Notes under the pieces: model-generated
Databases searched by the model: none
Seen by the model: only the letters and a program-made list of their open reading frames with translations
Told to the model about the DNA's origin: nothing
Program-made: the position numbers and the translations under genes
Source: Pseudomonas sp. LS.1a
GTDB lineage: Bacteria; Pseudomonadota; Gammaproteobacteria; Pseudomonadales; Pseudomonadaceae
Direction: 5' to 3'
Assembly (NCBI RefSeq): GCF_022533585.1
Contig: NZ_CP092827.1
Coordinates: 1,776,001-1,840,000, forward strand
Length of the DNA stretch: 64,000 nucleotides
Shown here: positions 1-15,305 of the stretch, piece by piece
Layout of the letters: every line of letters starts with the position of its first letter
Position numbering within the stretch: the stretch's first letter is position 1

Positions 1-169
1 GCACACCCAAATCAAACGGGCGTATGAATTGAGCGTTTGTATGTCATGACGCCAAGCCATACTTCCGACTAGCGCGCTGACGGGTGTGCCTGGGGCAGGG
101 CAGCTAAACCTGCTTTTGCTGCAGCGATCGGCGTGTACAGTTCAGCTTCCATATCGTGGAGATCAGTTG

Positions 170-2317
<2,148 letters not shown>

Positions 2318-2333
2318 GCGGTCAACGAGCTAG

Positions 2334-3524
<1,191 letters not shown>

Positions 3525-3542
3525 TCGCGTAGCGGGACAGCG

Positions 3543-3572
3543 ACCGGGGCCTTGCGCCCCGGTTTTGTTTTT
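3543..3572 (+). terminator. Rho-independent terminator of fadBA
   Basis: Perfect 8-bp GC-rich stem (accggggc at 3543-3550, gccccggt at 3556-3563) with a 5-base loop, followed by a T-rich run to 3572. It sits 18 bp after the fadA stop. Confidence 0.9.
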
Positions 3573-3601
3573 TACAGGTTTTATTCAAGAGGGTGGGCAA
3601 C

Positions 3602-3853
3602 ATGCAGATACAACCAGGCGTATACCGGCATTACAAAGGGCCTGAGTACCGTGTCTTCAGTGTTGCACGGCATTCCGAGAGCGAAGAGTGGATGGTGTTC
3701 TACCAATGCCTGTATGGTGATTACAGCTTCTGGGTACGGCCACTTTCCATGTTCCAGGAGTCCGTCGAGGTTGACGGCGAGCAGGTGCCACGCTTTGCTT
3801 TGGTCAAGGCCGAAGAGGGGCTGCCCGGGTTGCTGGGCAAGTCGCACGAGTGA
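3602..3853 (+). CDS. DUF1653 domain protein
   Basis: An 83-residue small soluble protein with the DUF1653 hallmark opening QPGVYRHYKGPEYRVF, followed by aromatic-rich strands (MVFYQCLYGDYSFWVRPLSMF). The family's biochemical role is not established. A GTG lies 9 bp upstream in frame; the ATG was preferred because GAGGG sits at proper spacing and the domain begins immediately. It stands alone between fadA and topA. Confidence 0.8.
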   Translation: MQIQPGVYRHYKGPEYRVFSVARHSESEEWMVFYQCLYGDYSFWVRPLSMFQESVEVDGEQVPRFALVKAEEGLPGLLGKSHE

Positions 3854-3863
3854 TAGTCCGAAC

Positions 3864-3892
3864 TTGACCTCACACTTTTGCCACTATATATA
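3864..3892 (+). promoter_or_regulatory. Likely sigma-70 promoter of topA
   Basis: TTGACC at 3864-3869 and TATATA at 3887-3892 are separated by 17 bases, about 60 bp ahead of the topA ATG. The local AT richness contrasts with the surrounding GC-rich sequence. Assigned by consensus match only. Confidence 0.5.
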
Positions 3893-3953
3893 GCGGTGCC
3901 GCGTCTGGCACCTGACGCGTTTTTTATCTTCAGATTCAGGAATACTCCGATCC

Positions 3954-6563
3954 ATGGGCAAATCGCTGGTCATTGTGGAATCCCCGGCCAAGGCCAAGAC
4001 CATCAACAAGTACCTGGGCAACCAGTACGTGGTGAAGTCGAGTATCGGCCATATCCGAGACCTCCCCACCAGCGGTTCGGCCAGCGCCAGCAAAGAGCCG
4101 GCCGCCAAGCGTGGCAAGGCCGCGGGTGAGGCTCCGGCCCTGTCGCCGAAGGAAAAGGCCCGCCGCCAGCTGGTGGCACGCATGGGCGTCGACCCCGATC
4201 ATGGCTGGAAGGCCAAGTACGAGATCCTGCCTGGCAAGGAAAAGGTGATCGAAGAACTGCGCCGCCTGGCCAAGGATGCCGACACCATCTATCTCGCAAC
4301 CGACTTGGACCGCGAAGGGGAGGCCATTGCCTGGCACCTGCGCGAGGCCATCGGCGGCGACGACACCCGCTACAAGCGCGTGGTGTTCAACGAAATTACC
4401 AAGAAGGCCATCCAGGATGCCTTCTCGCAGCCAGGCGAGCTGGATATCGACCGGGTCAACGCCCAGCAGGCACGACGCTTCCTCGACCGCGTGGTCGGCT
4501 ACATGGTTTCGCCGCTGCTGTGGGCCAAGATTGCCCGTGGCCTGTCCGCCGGCCGTGTACAGTCGGTAGCGGTGAAGCTGGTAGTGGAGCGCGAACGTGA
4601 AATCCGTGCGTTCATCCCGGAAGAGTACTGGGAAATCCACGCCGACCTCGGCACCGCCAAGAACGCCAAGGTGCGGTTCGAAGTGGCGCGCGAAAAGGGT
4701 GAGGCCTTCAAGCCGTTGAACGAAGCGCAGGCCATGGCAGCGCTGGAGAAGCTCAAGGCTTCCAGCTACAGCGTGGTCAAGCGCGAAGATCGCCCGACCA
4801 GCAGCAAGCCGTCGGCACCGTTCATTACCTCCACCCTGCAGCAGGCGGCCAGCAACCGCCTGGGCTTCGGTGTGAAGAAAACCATGATGATGGCCCAGCG
4901 TTTGTACGAAGCGGGTTACATCACCTACATGCGTACCGACTCGACCAACCTGTCGGCCGACGCCCTGGACATGGCACGCAGCTACATCGAGCGTGAGTTC
5001 GGCAAGCAGTACCTGCCCGAGGCACCGCTGGTGTACGGCAGCAAGGAGGGCGCCCAGGAGGCGCACGAAGCGATTCGTCCTTCTGACGTGAATACCCACC
5101 CGACCAAGCTCAGTGGCATGGAGCGCGACGCCGAGCGCCTGTACGAGCTGATCTGGCGCCAGTTCCTGGCCTGCCAGATGCCGCCAGCGCAGTACCTGTC
5201 CACCAGCGTCACCGTGGCTGCGGGCGATTTCGAGCTGCGTGCCAAGGGCCGCATCCTCAAGTTCGACGGTTACACCCGTGTGCTGCCGCAGCAGAGCAAG
5301 CCGGGCGAAGACGACGTGTTGCCGGAAATGGTCCAGGGCGAAGCGCTGAAGCTGATCCAGATCGACCCGAGCCAGCACTTCACCAAGCCACCGGCGCGCT
5401 TCACCGAAGCCAGCCTGGTCAAGGAAATGGAAAAGCGCGGCATCGGCCGCCCGTCGACCTATGCGGCGATCATCTCGACCATTCAGGACAGAGGCTATGT
5501 GACCCTGCACAACCGCCGCTTCTATTCCGAGAAGATGGGCGATATCGTCACCGAGCGCCTGTCCGAGAGCTTCTCCAACCTGATGGACTACGGCTTTACC
5601 GCCGACATGGAAGAGAACCTCGACGACGTGGCCCAGGGCGAGCGTGACTGGAAGAACGTGCTCGACGAATTCTACGGCGACTTCAGCAAAAAGCTGCAGA
5701 CCGCCGAGTCCAGCGAAGACGGCATGCGCGCCAACCAACCGACCATGACCAACATTCCGTGCAAGGAATGTGGCCGGCCGATGATGATCCGCACCGCCTC
5801 TACCGGCGTGTTCCTCGGCTGCTCGGGCTATAGCCTGCCGCCAAAAGAGCGCTGCAAGGCCACCGTCAACCTGGTGCCGGGCGACGAGATTGCCGCCGAC
5901 GACGAGGGTGAATCGGAATCCCGCGTGCTGCTGGGCAAGCACCGCTGCCCTATCTGCGCCACGGCGATGGATGCCTACCTGCTGGACGAGAAGCACAAGC
6001 TGCACATCTGCGGTAACAACCCGGATTGCACCGGCTACGAGATCGAAGAAGGCAACTACCGCATCAAGGGCTACGAAGGGCCGAGCCTGGAGTGCGACAA
6101 GTGCGGCAGCGAGATGCAGTTGAAGACTGGCCGCTTCGGCAAGTTCTTCGGTTGCACCAACCCGGCGTGCAAGAACACCCGCAAGCTGCTCAAGAGCGGC
6201 GAGGCGGCGCCACCGAAGATGGACAAGGTGGACATGCCGGAGCTCAAGTGCGAGAAGGTCGACGATACCTACGTGCTGCGTGATGGCGCTTCGGGGTTGT
6301 TCCTGGCCGCCAGCCAGTTCCCCAAGAACCGCGAAACCCGTGCGCCGCTGGTGCTGGAGATCGTGCCGCACAAGCATGAGATCGACCCGAAGTACCACTT
6401 CCTGTGCGATGCGCCGCAGAAAGACCCGGATGGCCGCCCGGCGGTGATCCGTTACAGCCGCAAGACCAAGGAGCAGTACGTGCAGTCCGAGGTTGATGGC
6501 AAGCCGACCGGCTGGAAGGCGTTCTACGACGGCAATGCGTGGAAGGTTGAAGACAAGCGCTGA
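3954..6563 (+). CDS. topA: DNA topoisomerase I
   Basis: An 869-residue type IA topoisomerase that relaxes negative supercoils through a 5'-phosphotyrosyl intermediate. The N-terminal Toprim domain begins [15 protein letters not shown]. The catalytic tyrosine is Tyr325 in [11 protein letters not shown]. Three C-terminal four-cysteine zinc ribbons follow, near residues 603 (CKECG), 665 (CPICA) and 714 (CDKCG), then a basic tail. Compared with E. coli there is an insert after residue 40 ([20 protein letters not shown] region), a typical Pseudomonas feature. A REPIN follows the stop. Confidence 0.97.
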   Translation: MGKSLVIVESPAKAKTINKYLGNQYVVKSSIGHIRDLPTSGSASASKEPAAKRGKAAGEAPALSPKEKARRQLVARMGVDPDHGWKAKYEILPGKEKVIEELRRLAKDADTIYLATDLDREGEAIAWHLREAIGGDDTRYKRVVFNEITKKAIQDAFSQPGELDIDRVNAQQARRFLDRVVGYMVSPLLWAKIARGLSAGRVQSVAVKLVVEREREIRAFIPEEYWEIHADLGTAKNAKVRFEVAREKGEAFKPLNEAQAMAALEKLKASSYSVVKREDRPTSSKPSAPFITSTLQQAASNRLGFGVKKTMMMAQRLYEAGYITYMRTDSTNLSADALDMARSYIEREFGKQYLPEAPLVYGSKEGAQEAHEAIRPSDVNTHPTKLSGMERDAERLYELIWRQFLACQMPPAQYLSTSVTVAAGDFELRAKGRILKFDGYTRVLPQQSKPGEDDVLPEMVQGEALKLIQIDPSQHFTKPPARFTEASLVKEMEKRGIGRPSTYAAIISTIQDRGYVTLHNRRFYSEKMGDIVTERLSESFSNLMDYGFTADMEENLDDVAQGERDWKNVLDEFYGDFSKKLQTAESSEDGMRANQPTMTNIPCKECGRPMMIRTASTGVFLGCSGYSLPPKERCKATVNLVPGDEIAADDEGESESRVLLGKHRCPICATAMDAYLLDEKHKLHICGNNPDCTGYEIEEGNYRIKGYEGPSLECDKCGSEMQLKTGRFGKFFGCTNPACKNTRKLLKSGEAAPPKMDKVDMPELKCEKVDDTYVLRDGASGLFLAASQFPKNRETRAPLVLEIVPHKHEIDPKYHFLCDAPQKDPDGRPAVIRYSRKTKEQYVQSEVDGKPTGWKAFYDGNAWKVEDKR

Positions 6564-6578
6564 TCTGTCAGTGCTGTA

Positions 6579-6702
6579 ATTGGGGCCGCTTCGCGCCCCT
6601 TCGCGGGCTTGCCCGCTCCTACAGGGACAGCGCAGGCCTTGGGCTTGATGCAATTCCTGTGGGAGCGGGCAAGCCCGCGAAGGGGCGCAAAGCGGCCCCA
6701 AT
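6579..6702. repeat. REPIN: paired inverted REP elements after topA
   Basis: Two ~46-bp arms, attggggccgcttcgcgccc... and its reverse complement, face each other across about 30 bp. They differ at only two positions. The REP core has the palindrome cgggcttgcccg next to the conserved ctcccacag. No coding potential is apparent. Confidence 0.85.
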
Positions 6703-6751
6703 CATTTATGATGCAGCTATCCGCCTTGCAGCCTCATGGGAGGGCACAGAA

Positions 6752-7267
6752 ATGGCCCAGGAACTCTACACCCGCACCAACCAGAAACTGTTCTTTGCCG
6801 GCCTCGCCCTGGAATCCATGGCCAAGGCCGAACAAAGCCAGGCCATGAATGCCCAAGGCCTGGTCCAGGCCGAACGCGAGTCGGCGCTGTTCCATCTGTA
6901 CGGCGCACTGCTGGGCCTGTGTCATGAAATTGGTGGCTTCTACCGCCTGCCTGTGGTTGCAACGGTTGAGCAAGCACTGGCTGACGACGCCCTGAACGGC
7001 ATCGCTATTCCGGAAGTGGCCGAACTGCTGGAGCTGGCCCGCCAGCGCGAAACCTGGTTGGCGCAAATGCTCGGTGCTTATGCCGATTTGTTCCGACCAC
7101 CGGTCGCGAAAAAAGCGCCGAAAACCGACGTCACCCAGCCACTGATCCAGGCCGTCAATCTCGATGAGCCCGAGCATCCGGCGTTGTCGCGTGCCGAACT
7201 GGAAAGCTGGCGCAACAACCTCAAGGGCCTGGTGAGACGTTTCCGTGACGCGTTGAGTGAGTGCTGA
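6752..7267 (+). CDS. DUF6586-like conserved Pseudomonas protein
   Basis: A 171-residue soluble protein, largely helical, with no signal peptide or membrane segment (starts MAQELYTRTNQKLFFAG). It lies between topA and sulA-lexA, where pseudomonads usually keep a short conserved gene. The open frame extends back into the upstream REPIN; the ATG at 6752 with GGGAGGG ahead is the credible start. No catalytic motif was recognised and the function is unknown. It is probably co-transcribed with the next gene (50 bp gap). Confidence 0.75.
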   Translation: MAQELYTRTNQKLFFAGLALESMAKAEQSQAMNAQGLVQAERESALFHLYGALLGLCHEIGGFYRLPVVATVEQALADDALNGIAIPEVAELLELARQRETWLAQMLGAYADLFRPPVAKKAPKTDVTQPLIQAVNLDEPEHPALSRAELESWRNNLKGLVRRFRDALSEC

Positions 7268-7317
7268 TAGCAGCTACGGCTGGTACAATGCCGGCCTTTC
7301 GCGGAGAACTGCCATTT

Positions 7318-7551
7318 ATGTCTACGTCGTTTCTGGAAATTGTCGAGTTGCCTGATGGCCGCATCGAACTGCGTCGCGCCGAGGATGAGGGCTCTCTGGT
7401 AACCCTGGATTTCTCGGAAGACGCCAAGGCGTTCCTGCAGGGCCAGCATGTGGAGGTGGCCAAGGCCATGCTCAGTGTGGGTGTACAGATGGCCGGTCGC
7501 CTGATGGATGGCGAGCTTGAGCATGACGAAGGGCCACGCGTGCTGCACTGA
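7318..7551 (+). CDS. Conserved 77-residue hypothetical protein
   Basis: Small acidic protein (MSTSFLEIVELPDGRIELRR start) with a beta-rich N-terminus and a helical second half. The start at 7318 was chosen over upstream in-frame codons because GCGGAG lies about 12 bases ahead and the upstream residues do not look coding. It is the last + strand gene before the convergent sulA. Function unknown. Confidence 0.65.
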   Translation: MSTSFLEIVELPDGRIELRRAEDEGSLVTLDFSEDAKAFLQGQHVEVAKAMLSVGVQMAGRLMDGELEHDEGPRVLH

Positions 7552-7590
7552 GGTGCAGCAGGGGCATCAGGCTTTATGCAGTGACAGGCG

Positions 7591-7626
7591 AAGCCTGAAC
7601 ATCAGCCGAGGCGGATGTTCAGGCTT
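7591..7626. terminator. Hairpin at the convergent end of the 77-aa gene and sulA
   Basis: A 13-bp perfect stem, aagcctgaacatc at 7591-7603 and gatgttcaggctt at 7614-7626, overlaps the last codons of sulA and sits 40 bp after the + strand gene. The following T tract is short, so efficiency is uncertain. Confidence 0.5.
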
Positions 7627-8078
7627 TGTGCGTTTCCGGCACTGGCAGCGCGCAGCAATTGCTGGCGTGCAGTGGCGTTGACGTTGCCCAGCCAGCTGAC
7701 CACGGTGTGGCTGAGGCCCAGGCGCAAGGCTTCGCAGGCCAGTTGAAGCGGGCTTTGATTGCCGCGAGGTTGCAGCAGCAGGATGCGTTCACGGTTGAGC
7801 CCGGCATCGCGCAGCCAGGCCTGGGTCAGGCTCGACGGCGGGGCGATCAGGGTCAGCCAGCGGGTCTCGTCCTCTTCGCTCAGTTCGCGCAGCACCGGTG
7901 CCAGCAGGCTTTGGCAGTGCCCGGGGGCTCCGCGTAGCGACAGTTCGCTGAACAGCTCGGGCTGGTTGCTCTTGCGCGCCACTTCGCTGACTTTCAGGCC
8001 AGGCAGTACGGGCTGGGCGAGGAATGCTTCGAACAATGGCAACTGGGCTTGCTCGGGTGCGTGAATGAACTGCTGCAT
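7602..8078 (-). CDS. sulA: SOS cell division inhibitor SulA
   Basis: A 158-residue SulA/ImuA-fold protein. It blocks FtsZ polymerisation during the SOS response. The RecA-like half-domain contains ERILLLQPRG and LSHTVVSWLGNV, typical of pseudomonad SulA. It lies 13 bp downstream of lexA on the same strand, so it is almost certainly expressed from the LexA-controlled lexA promoter, the standard lexA-sulA operon of this genus. Confidence 0.9.
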   Translation of the reverse strand: MQQFIHAPEQAQLPLFEAFLAQPVLPGLKVSEVARKSNQPELFSELSLRGAPGHCQSLLAPVLRELSEEDETRWLTLIAPPSSLTQAWLRDAGLNRERILLLQPRGNQSPLQLACEALRLGLSHTVVSWLGNVNATARQQLLRAASAGNAQSLNIRLG

Positions 8079-8091
8079 GACGCCTCCTGGA

Positions 8092-8700
8092 TCAGCGGCG
8101 AATGACGCCGACGCTCAAGCCCTCGATCACCAGTTCCTGTTCTTTCAGGTCAACTTCGATAGGGGCGAATTCGGGGTTCTCGGCAAGCAGCCAGACTTTG
8201 CTGCCTTCGCGTTTGAAGCGCTTGACGGTGACTTCATCGCCGATACGGGCCACGACGATCTGGCCGTTGCGGGCTTCGCGACAGGTATGTACTGCCAGCA
8301 GGTCGCCATCGAAGATGCCGACGTCCTTCATGCTCATGCCGTGTACGCGCAGCAGGTAGTCGGCCTGGGGGTGGAAGAAGTCGGGGTTGATGTTGCAGGA
8401 TTGCTCGATGTGCTGTTCGGCAAGGATCGGTGCACCGGCGGCAACCCGGCCGATGATGGGCAGGCCGCTTTCTTCGGCCTTGGCTTCCAGGCCGGGGATG
8501 CGAATGCCACGGGAGGCGCCCGGGGTCATCTCGATCGCCCCCTTGCGGGCGAGGGCCTTGAGGTGTTCCTCGGCGGCGTTGGGCGACTTGAAGCCCAGCT
8601 CCTGAGCGATCTCGGCGCGCGTCGGCGGAAAGCCGTTGTCTTCCAGGCAGCGCTTGATGAACGCGAGAATTTCGGCTTGGCGTGGCGTCAGTTTCAACAT
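8092..8700 (-). CDS. lexA: SOS repressor LexA
   Basis: A 202-residue transcriptional repressor. A winged-helix DNA-binding domain covers roughly residues 1-70 ([35 protein letters not shown]). The self-cleavage site is Ala88-Gly89 in RVAAGAP, with the catalytic dyad Ser123 (GMSMKDVG) and Lys160 (EVTVKRFKR). The open frame extends upstream, but the ATG at 8700 gives the family length and follows the two LexA boxes. First gene of the lexA-sulA operon. Confidence 0.97.
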   Translation of the reverse strand: MLKLTPRQAEILAFIKRCLEDNGFPPTRAEIAQELGFKSPNAAEEHLKALARKGAIEMTPGASRGIRIPGLEAKAEESGLPIIGRVAAGAPILAEQHIEQSCNINPDFFHPQADYLLRVHGMSMKDVGIFDGDLLAVHTCREARNGQIVVARIGDEVTVKRFKREGSKVWLLAENPEFAPIEVDLKEQELVIEGLSVGVIRR

Positions 8701-8710
8701 GATGAGCGCT

Positions 8711-8726
8711 CTGTCTTTTTGTACAG
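8711..8726 (-). promoter_or_regulatory. LexA (SOS) box, promoter-proximal
   Basis: The sequence ctgtctttttgtacag fits CTG-N10-CAG exactly and lies 11 bp upstream of the lexA start codon. LexA is expected to repress its own operon here. Confidence 0.85.
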
Positions 8727-8729
8727 TGA

Positions 8730-8745
8730 CTGGAATTATATACAG
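8730..8745 (-). promoter_or_regulatory. LexA (SOS) box, upstream
   Basis: Read on the lexA strand it is ctgtatataattccag, nearly the ideal CTGTATATAAATACAG-type box. It lies only 3 bp from the other box, giving two adjacent operators as in E. coli lexA. Confidence 0.92.
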
Positions 8746-8864
8746 TACTGGATGCGCTGCAAGCCAAAACCTGCAATAAACAGCAGGAATGGCGCTTGCA
8801 GCAGCCCGCCTGGCGCTTTTAAATGGCGACCGACCGGTCACCGAGCCTTGACAGAAGCAGGGCT

Positions 8865-8891
8865 GAAACGTATGTTTCAAACACCTGTTTG
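8865..8891 (+). promoter_or_regulatory. Two overlapping PsrA operators (autoregulation)
   Basis: gaaac-gtat-gtttc (8865-8878) and caaac-acct-gtttg (8878-8891) share one base. Both fit the published PsrA motif (G/C)AAAC-N2-4-GTTT(G/C). They end 24 bp before the psrA ATG, consistent with the known autorepression of PsrA relieved by long-chain fatty acids. Confidence 0.8.
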
Positions 8892-8915
8892 TCTGGCGGA
8901 GTAGTCGGAGTAGTC

Positions 8916-9629
8916 ATGGCCCAATCGGAAACCGTTGAACGCATTCTCGATGCTGCCGAGCAGCTGTTCGCGGAAAGGGGGTTCGCAGAAACCTCGTTGC
9001 GGCTGATTACCAGCAAGGCCGGGGTCAACCTGGCGGCGGTCAACTATCACTTCGGCTCCAAGAAGGCCCTGATCCAGGCGGTGTTCTCGCGCTTCCTCGG
9101 GCCGTTCTGCGCCAGCCTCGAACGTGAGCTGGAGCGGCGCCAGGCCAAGCCGGAGCAAAAGCCCAGCCTCGAAGAGCTGCTGGAAATGCTGGTAGAGCAG
9201 GCGTTGGCTGTGCAGCCGCGCAGCAACAACGACCTGTCGATCTTCATGCGCCTGCTGGGCCTGGCCTTCAGCCAGAGCCAGGGCCACCTGCGGCGTTACC
9301 TGGAAGACATGTATGGCAAGGTGTTCCGCCGCTACATGCTGCTGGTCAACGAGGCCGCGCCGCGCATCCCGCCGCTGGAACTGTTCTGGCGCGTGCACTT
9401 CATGCTCGGTGCTGCCGCCTTCAGCATGTCTGGCATCAAGGCCCTGCGGGCAATTGCCGAGACCGATTTCGGCATCAACACCTCGATCGAGCAGGTGATG
9501 CGCCTGATGGTGCCGTTCCTGGCTGCAGGCATGCGAGCCGATAGCGGTGTTACCGACGACGCCATGGCCACCGCGCAGCTGCGCCCGCGCATCAAGACCA
9601 GCGCAAGCGCCACCACCGCCAAGGCCTGA
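8916..9629 (+). CDS. psrA: TetR-family fatty-acid-responsive regulator PsrA
   Basis: A 237-residue TetR regulator. The N-terminal HTH contains AEQLFAERGFAETSLRLITSKAGVN and the TetR hallmark NYHFGSKKALI; the C-terminal ligand domain is helical. In pseudomonads PsrA binds long-chain fatty acids, represses fadBA-type genes and activates rpoS. The ATG at 8916 was chosen because the HTH begins directly after it and the operator palindromes lie between it and earlier in-frame codons. It is transcribed divergently from lexA. Confidence 0.93.
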   Translation: MAQSETVERILDAAEQLFAERGFAETSLRLITSKAGVNLAAVNYHFGSKKALIQAVFSRFLGPFCASLERELERRQAKPEQKPSLEELLEMLVEQALAVQPRSNNDLSIFMRLLGLAFSQSQGHLRRYLEDMYGKVFRRYMLLVNEAAPRIPPLELFWRVHFMLGAAAFSMSGIKALRAIAETDFGINTSIEQVMRLMVPFLAAGMRADSGVTDDAMATAQLRPRIKTSASATTAKA

Positions 9630-9669
9630 AGGCTGGGCGGGGCGGGGCGCTTCGGCTAAGCTAGCGCTC

Positions 9670-10194
9670 ATGCCTGACCTCGACTTCCTGCACATTTCCC
9701 TCGCCGACCAGCGCCTTTATGGCTTTGCCCATGGCCAGCTGCGCGTGCGCCTGCCGGTTTCCACGGCGCGCAACGGTGCCGGCGAGCGCAACGGCTCGGG
9801 TTGCACGCCGTGTGGCTTGCACCAGGTGCGGGCGAAGGTCGGTGCGGGCCTGCCGCTGAATGCGGTATTGGCCGGGCGGCGCTGGACCGGCGAGGTGTGG
9901 TCGCCAGCCTTGCATGCGCAATATCCCGGCCGGGACTGGATCCTTACCCGCATCCTCTGGCTCAGTGGCTGTGAGCCGGGTATCAACCGCCTGGGCGCTG
10001 TTGACACCTTTCGCCGTTATATCTACTTGCACGGCACTCCGGATACGGAACCCATGGGCGTAGCGCTGTCCCATGGTTGCATACGCCTGCGCAACACCGA
10101 TTTGCTAAGCCTGTTCGAGCAGGTGCCGGCACATTGCCCGGTACGCATCGAGCAGGCCGCCTGCCCCCAGTGGGCTTCTCTCAGTCTTCAATGA
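9670..10194 (+). CDS. L,D-transpeptidase (YkuD domain)
   Basis: A 174-residue YkuD-fold enzyme. The catalytic signature HGTPDTEPMGVALSHGCIRL (about residues 118-137) includes the nucleophilic Cys and conserved His of L,D-transpeptidases, which make or break meso-DAP cross-links or anchor proteins to murein. There is no N-terminal signal peptide, which is odd for a periplasmic enzyme; a second in-frame start at 9547 does not supply one. nagZ follows after 10 bp, suggesting a cell-wall operon. Confidence 0.85.
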   Translation: MPDLDFLHISLADQRLYGFAHGQLRVRLPVSTARNGAGERNGSGCTPCGLHQVRAKVGAGLPLNAVLAGRRWTGEVWSPALHAQYPGRDWILTRILWLSGCEPGINRLGAVDTFRRYIYLHGTPDTEPMGVALSHGCIRLRNTDLLSLFEQVPAHCPVRIEQAACPQWASLSLQ

Positions 10195-10204
10195 AGGATT
10201 ACCC

Positions 10205-11215
10205 ATGACTGTCAGCCTGCAAGGCTCCCTGATGGTGGATATCGCCGGTAAATGGCTGACCGCCGAAGACCGTCACCTGCTGCGCCAGCCTGAAGTGGCC
10301 GGCCTGATCATCTTTGCCCGCAACATCGACAGCCCGCGCCAGGTGCGTGAGCTGTGCGCATCGATCCGCGCCATCCGCCCCGACCTGATCCTGGCGGTGG
10401 ACCAGGAGGGCGGCCGCGTGCAGCGCTTGCGCCAGGGCTTTGTGCGCCTGCCGGCCATGCGTGCGCTGGCCGACAATGACAACGCCGAGTACCTGGCCGA
10501 GCAGTGTGGTTGGTTGATGGCGACCGAGGTGCTGGCAGTTGGCCTGGACCTCAGCTTTGCCCCGGTACTCGACCTGGACCACCAGCGCAGCGCCGTGGTT
10601 GGCAGCCGTGCCTTCGAGGGTGACCCGTTGCGCGCCACGCAACTGGCTGGCGCGTTCATCCGTGGCATGAATGCGGCGGGCATGGCGGCCTGTGGCAAGC
10701 ACTTCCCGGGGCATGGCTGGGCCGAAGCGGACTCGCATGTGGCCATCCCCACCGATGAGCGCAGCCTCGAGCAGCTGCGCCAGGCCGACCTGGTGCCGTT
10801 CAGCCGCCTGAGCGGGCAGCTGGCGGCGGTGATGCCGGCGCATGTCATCTACCCGCAGGTCGATAACCAGCCGGCTGGCTTCTCGCGGCGCTGGTTGCAG
10901 GACATCCTGCGTGGCGAGCTGGGTTTCGACGGGGTTATTTTCAGTGACGATTTGTCGATGGCCGGCGCGCATGTGGTCGGGGACGCGGCCAGCCGCATCG
11001 AGGCGGCGTTGAGCGCTGGCTGTGACATGGGCCTGGTGTGCAATGACCGGGCGGCGGCGGAGCTGGCGTTGAGTGCGGCGCAGCGGATGAAGGTCAAGCC
11101 GTCGCCACGGATTGCCCGGATGCGCGGGCAAGGGTTTGCGCGGACGGATTATCGCCAGCAGCCACGGTGGCTGGAGGCGTTGGGGGCGTTGCGGGAGGCG
11201 CAGTTGGTCGATTGA
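10205..11215 (+). CDS. nagZ: Beta-N-acetylhexosaminidase NagZ
   Basis: A 336-residue glycoside hydrolase family 3 enzyme. In the cytoplasm it removes N-acetylglucosamine from anhydromuropeptides during peptidoglycan recycling, producing ligands that control AmpR-dependent beta-lactamases. The signature KHFPGHGWAEADSH lies near residue 165. The nucleophile aspartate is in FSDDLSMAGAH near 247. It is probably co-transcribed with the upstream L,D-transpeptidase gene. Confidence 0.95.
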   Translation: MTVSLQGSLMVDIAGKWLTAEDRHLLRQPEVAGLIIFARNIDSPRQVRELCASIRAIRPDLILAVDQEGGRVQRLRQGFVRLPAMRALADNDNAEYLAEQCGWLMATEVLAVGLDLSFAPVLDLDHQRSAVVGSRAFEGDPLRATQLAGAFIRGMNAAGMAACGKHFPGHGWAEADSHVAIPTDERSLEQLRQADLVPFSRLSGQLAAVMPAHVIYPQVDNQPAGFSRRWLQDILRGELGFDGVIFSDDLSMAGAHVVGDAASRIEAALSAGCDMGLVCNDRAAAELALSAAQRMKVKPSPRIARMRGQGFARTDYRQQPRWLEALGALREAQLVD

Positions 11216-11216
11216 C

Positions 11217-11392
11217 CGCGCCGGCCTCTTCGCGGGTGAACCCGCTCCCACAGGTGCGGCGCTGGTTTGATATTGGTGTTGTACCTGTGCTGGCCTCTTC
11301 GCGGGTGAACCCGCTCCCACAGGTACGGCACCGCCCTTGAGGGCACTGATATCCCTGTGGGAGCGGGCACGCCCGCGAAGAGGCCGGTACCG
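11217..11392. repeat. Triple REP cluster between nagZ and the SNF2 helicase gene
   Basis: Three REP units: two in direct orientation (ggcctcttcgcgggtgaacc at about 11223 and 11292) and one inverted (gggagcgggcacgcccgcga at about 11358). The inverted unit has a different palindrome centre (cacg) from the direct ones (tgaa). It lies between convergent genes. Confidence 0.85.
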
Positions 11393-11410
11393 GCAGCAGA
11401 CGATTCTGGC

Positions 11411-14719
<3,309 letters not shown>

Positions 14720-14723
14720 TGCA

Positions 14724-15296
14724 TCACTGCTCCATCATCTCCGGGTCCATCACCGGCATTTTCGGCGTACCCGGTGGCGTCACCTTCAGCAGCACCGCCA
14801 GGTGCCCGCCGTCGAGGAAGGTCAGCTGGCCGCCCTTGACGTTGCTGTTGCTCTGCTTGAACTGTTCGCTTTGCAGCACGCTGCCGTTGCCGTCCAGCTG
14901 GTTGACCCAGAAGTTGGCCTCGACCGCGATGAAGCGGCCCTCGGCGATGCTCAGGTTGCCTTCGATAGGGAAGTGGCCGAACTGCTCGGCGCCTTCGCCC
15001 AGGGCGATGCGGCTGGGCTCGCTGCCCACGTGCTGCTGCCAGGCCTTGTGCAGCAGCACGGTGTAGTCGGCGGTGGCTTCCAGGCGGGTGGCTTCGTCTT
15101 CCAGCGCCAGGCGGCGCTCGGCGTCCTTCTCCAGGCGTGGAGCGCCGGCGCTCCAGTCTTCGGGGGCGAACGGGCTGGTGAAGGCGGGCACGCTGTTCTG
15201 CCGCACCAGGATCATTTCTACCTGATACAGGCCTTCGGCGAAGGCGGCCGGGGCGAACAACGCCAGCAGCAGGGTCAGGCAACGGATGGCACGCAT
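14724..15296 (-). CDS. CsiV-family periplasmic protein
   Basis: A 190-residue exported protein. A clear signal peptide (MRAIRCLTLLLALFAPAAFA) is followed by EGLYQVEMILVRQN, the characteristic opening of the CsiV family, named for a Vibrio cholerae division protein that works with SlmA/FtsZ peptidoglycan regulation. The tail is proline- and methionine-rich. It sits 9 bp after mfd on the same strand, the usual Pseudomonas arrangement. Confidence 0.75.
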   Translation of the reverse strand: MRAIRCLTLLLALFAPAAFAEGLYQVEMILVRQNSVPAFTSPFAPEDWSAGAPRLEKDAERRLALEDEATRLEATADYTVLLHKAWQQHVGSEPSRIALGEGAEQFGHFPIEGNLSIAEGRFIAVEANFWVNQLDGNGSVLQSEQFKQSNSNVKGGQLTFLDGGHLAVLLKVTPPGTPKMPVMDPEMMEQ

Positions 15297-15305
15297 GGGT
15301 CTTCC

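Noticed and set aside
13..39. PsrA-like half-sites caaac and gtttg upstream of fadB
   Set aside because: They are 17 bases apart, far outside the N2-4 spacing of the PsrA motif, and the promoter is cut by the window edge.
29..63. fadB promoter with ttgagc and catact
   Set aside because: Spacing of 23 bases is too long for a sigma-70 promoter.
3936..6701. Very long open frame on the - strand opposite topA (and similar long frames opposite fadB, mfd, gap and lolE)
   Set aside because: These are antisense shadows of high-GC genes: no ribosome site, His/Arg/Gly/Val-biased composition, no domain.
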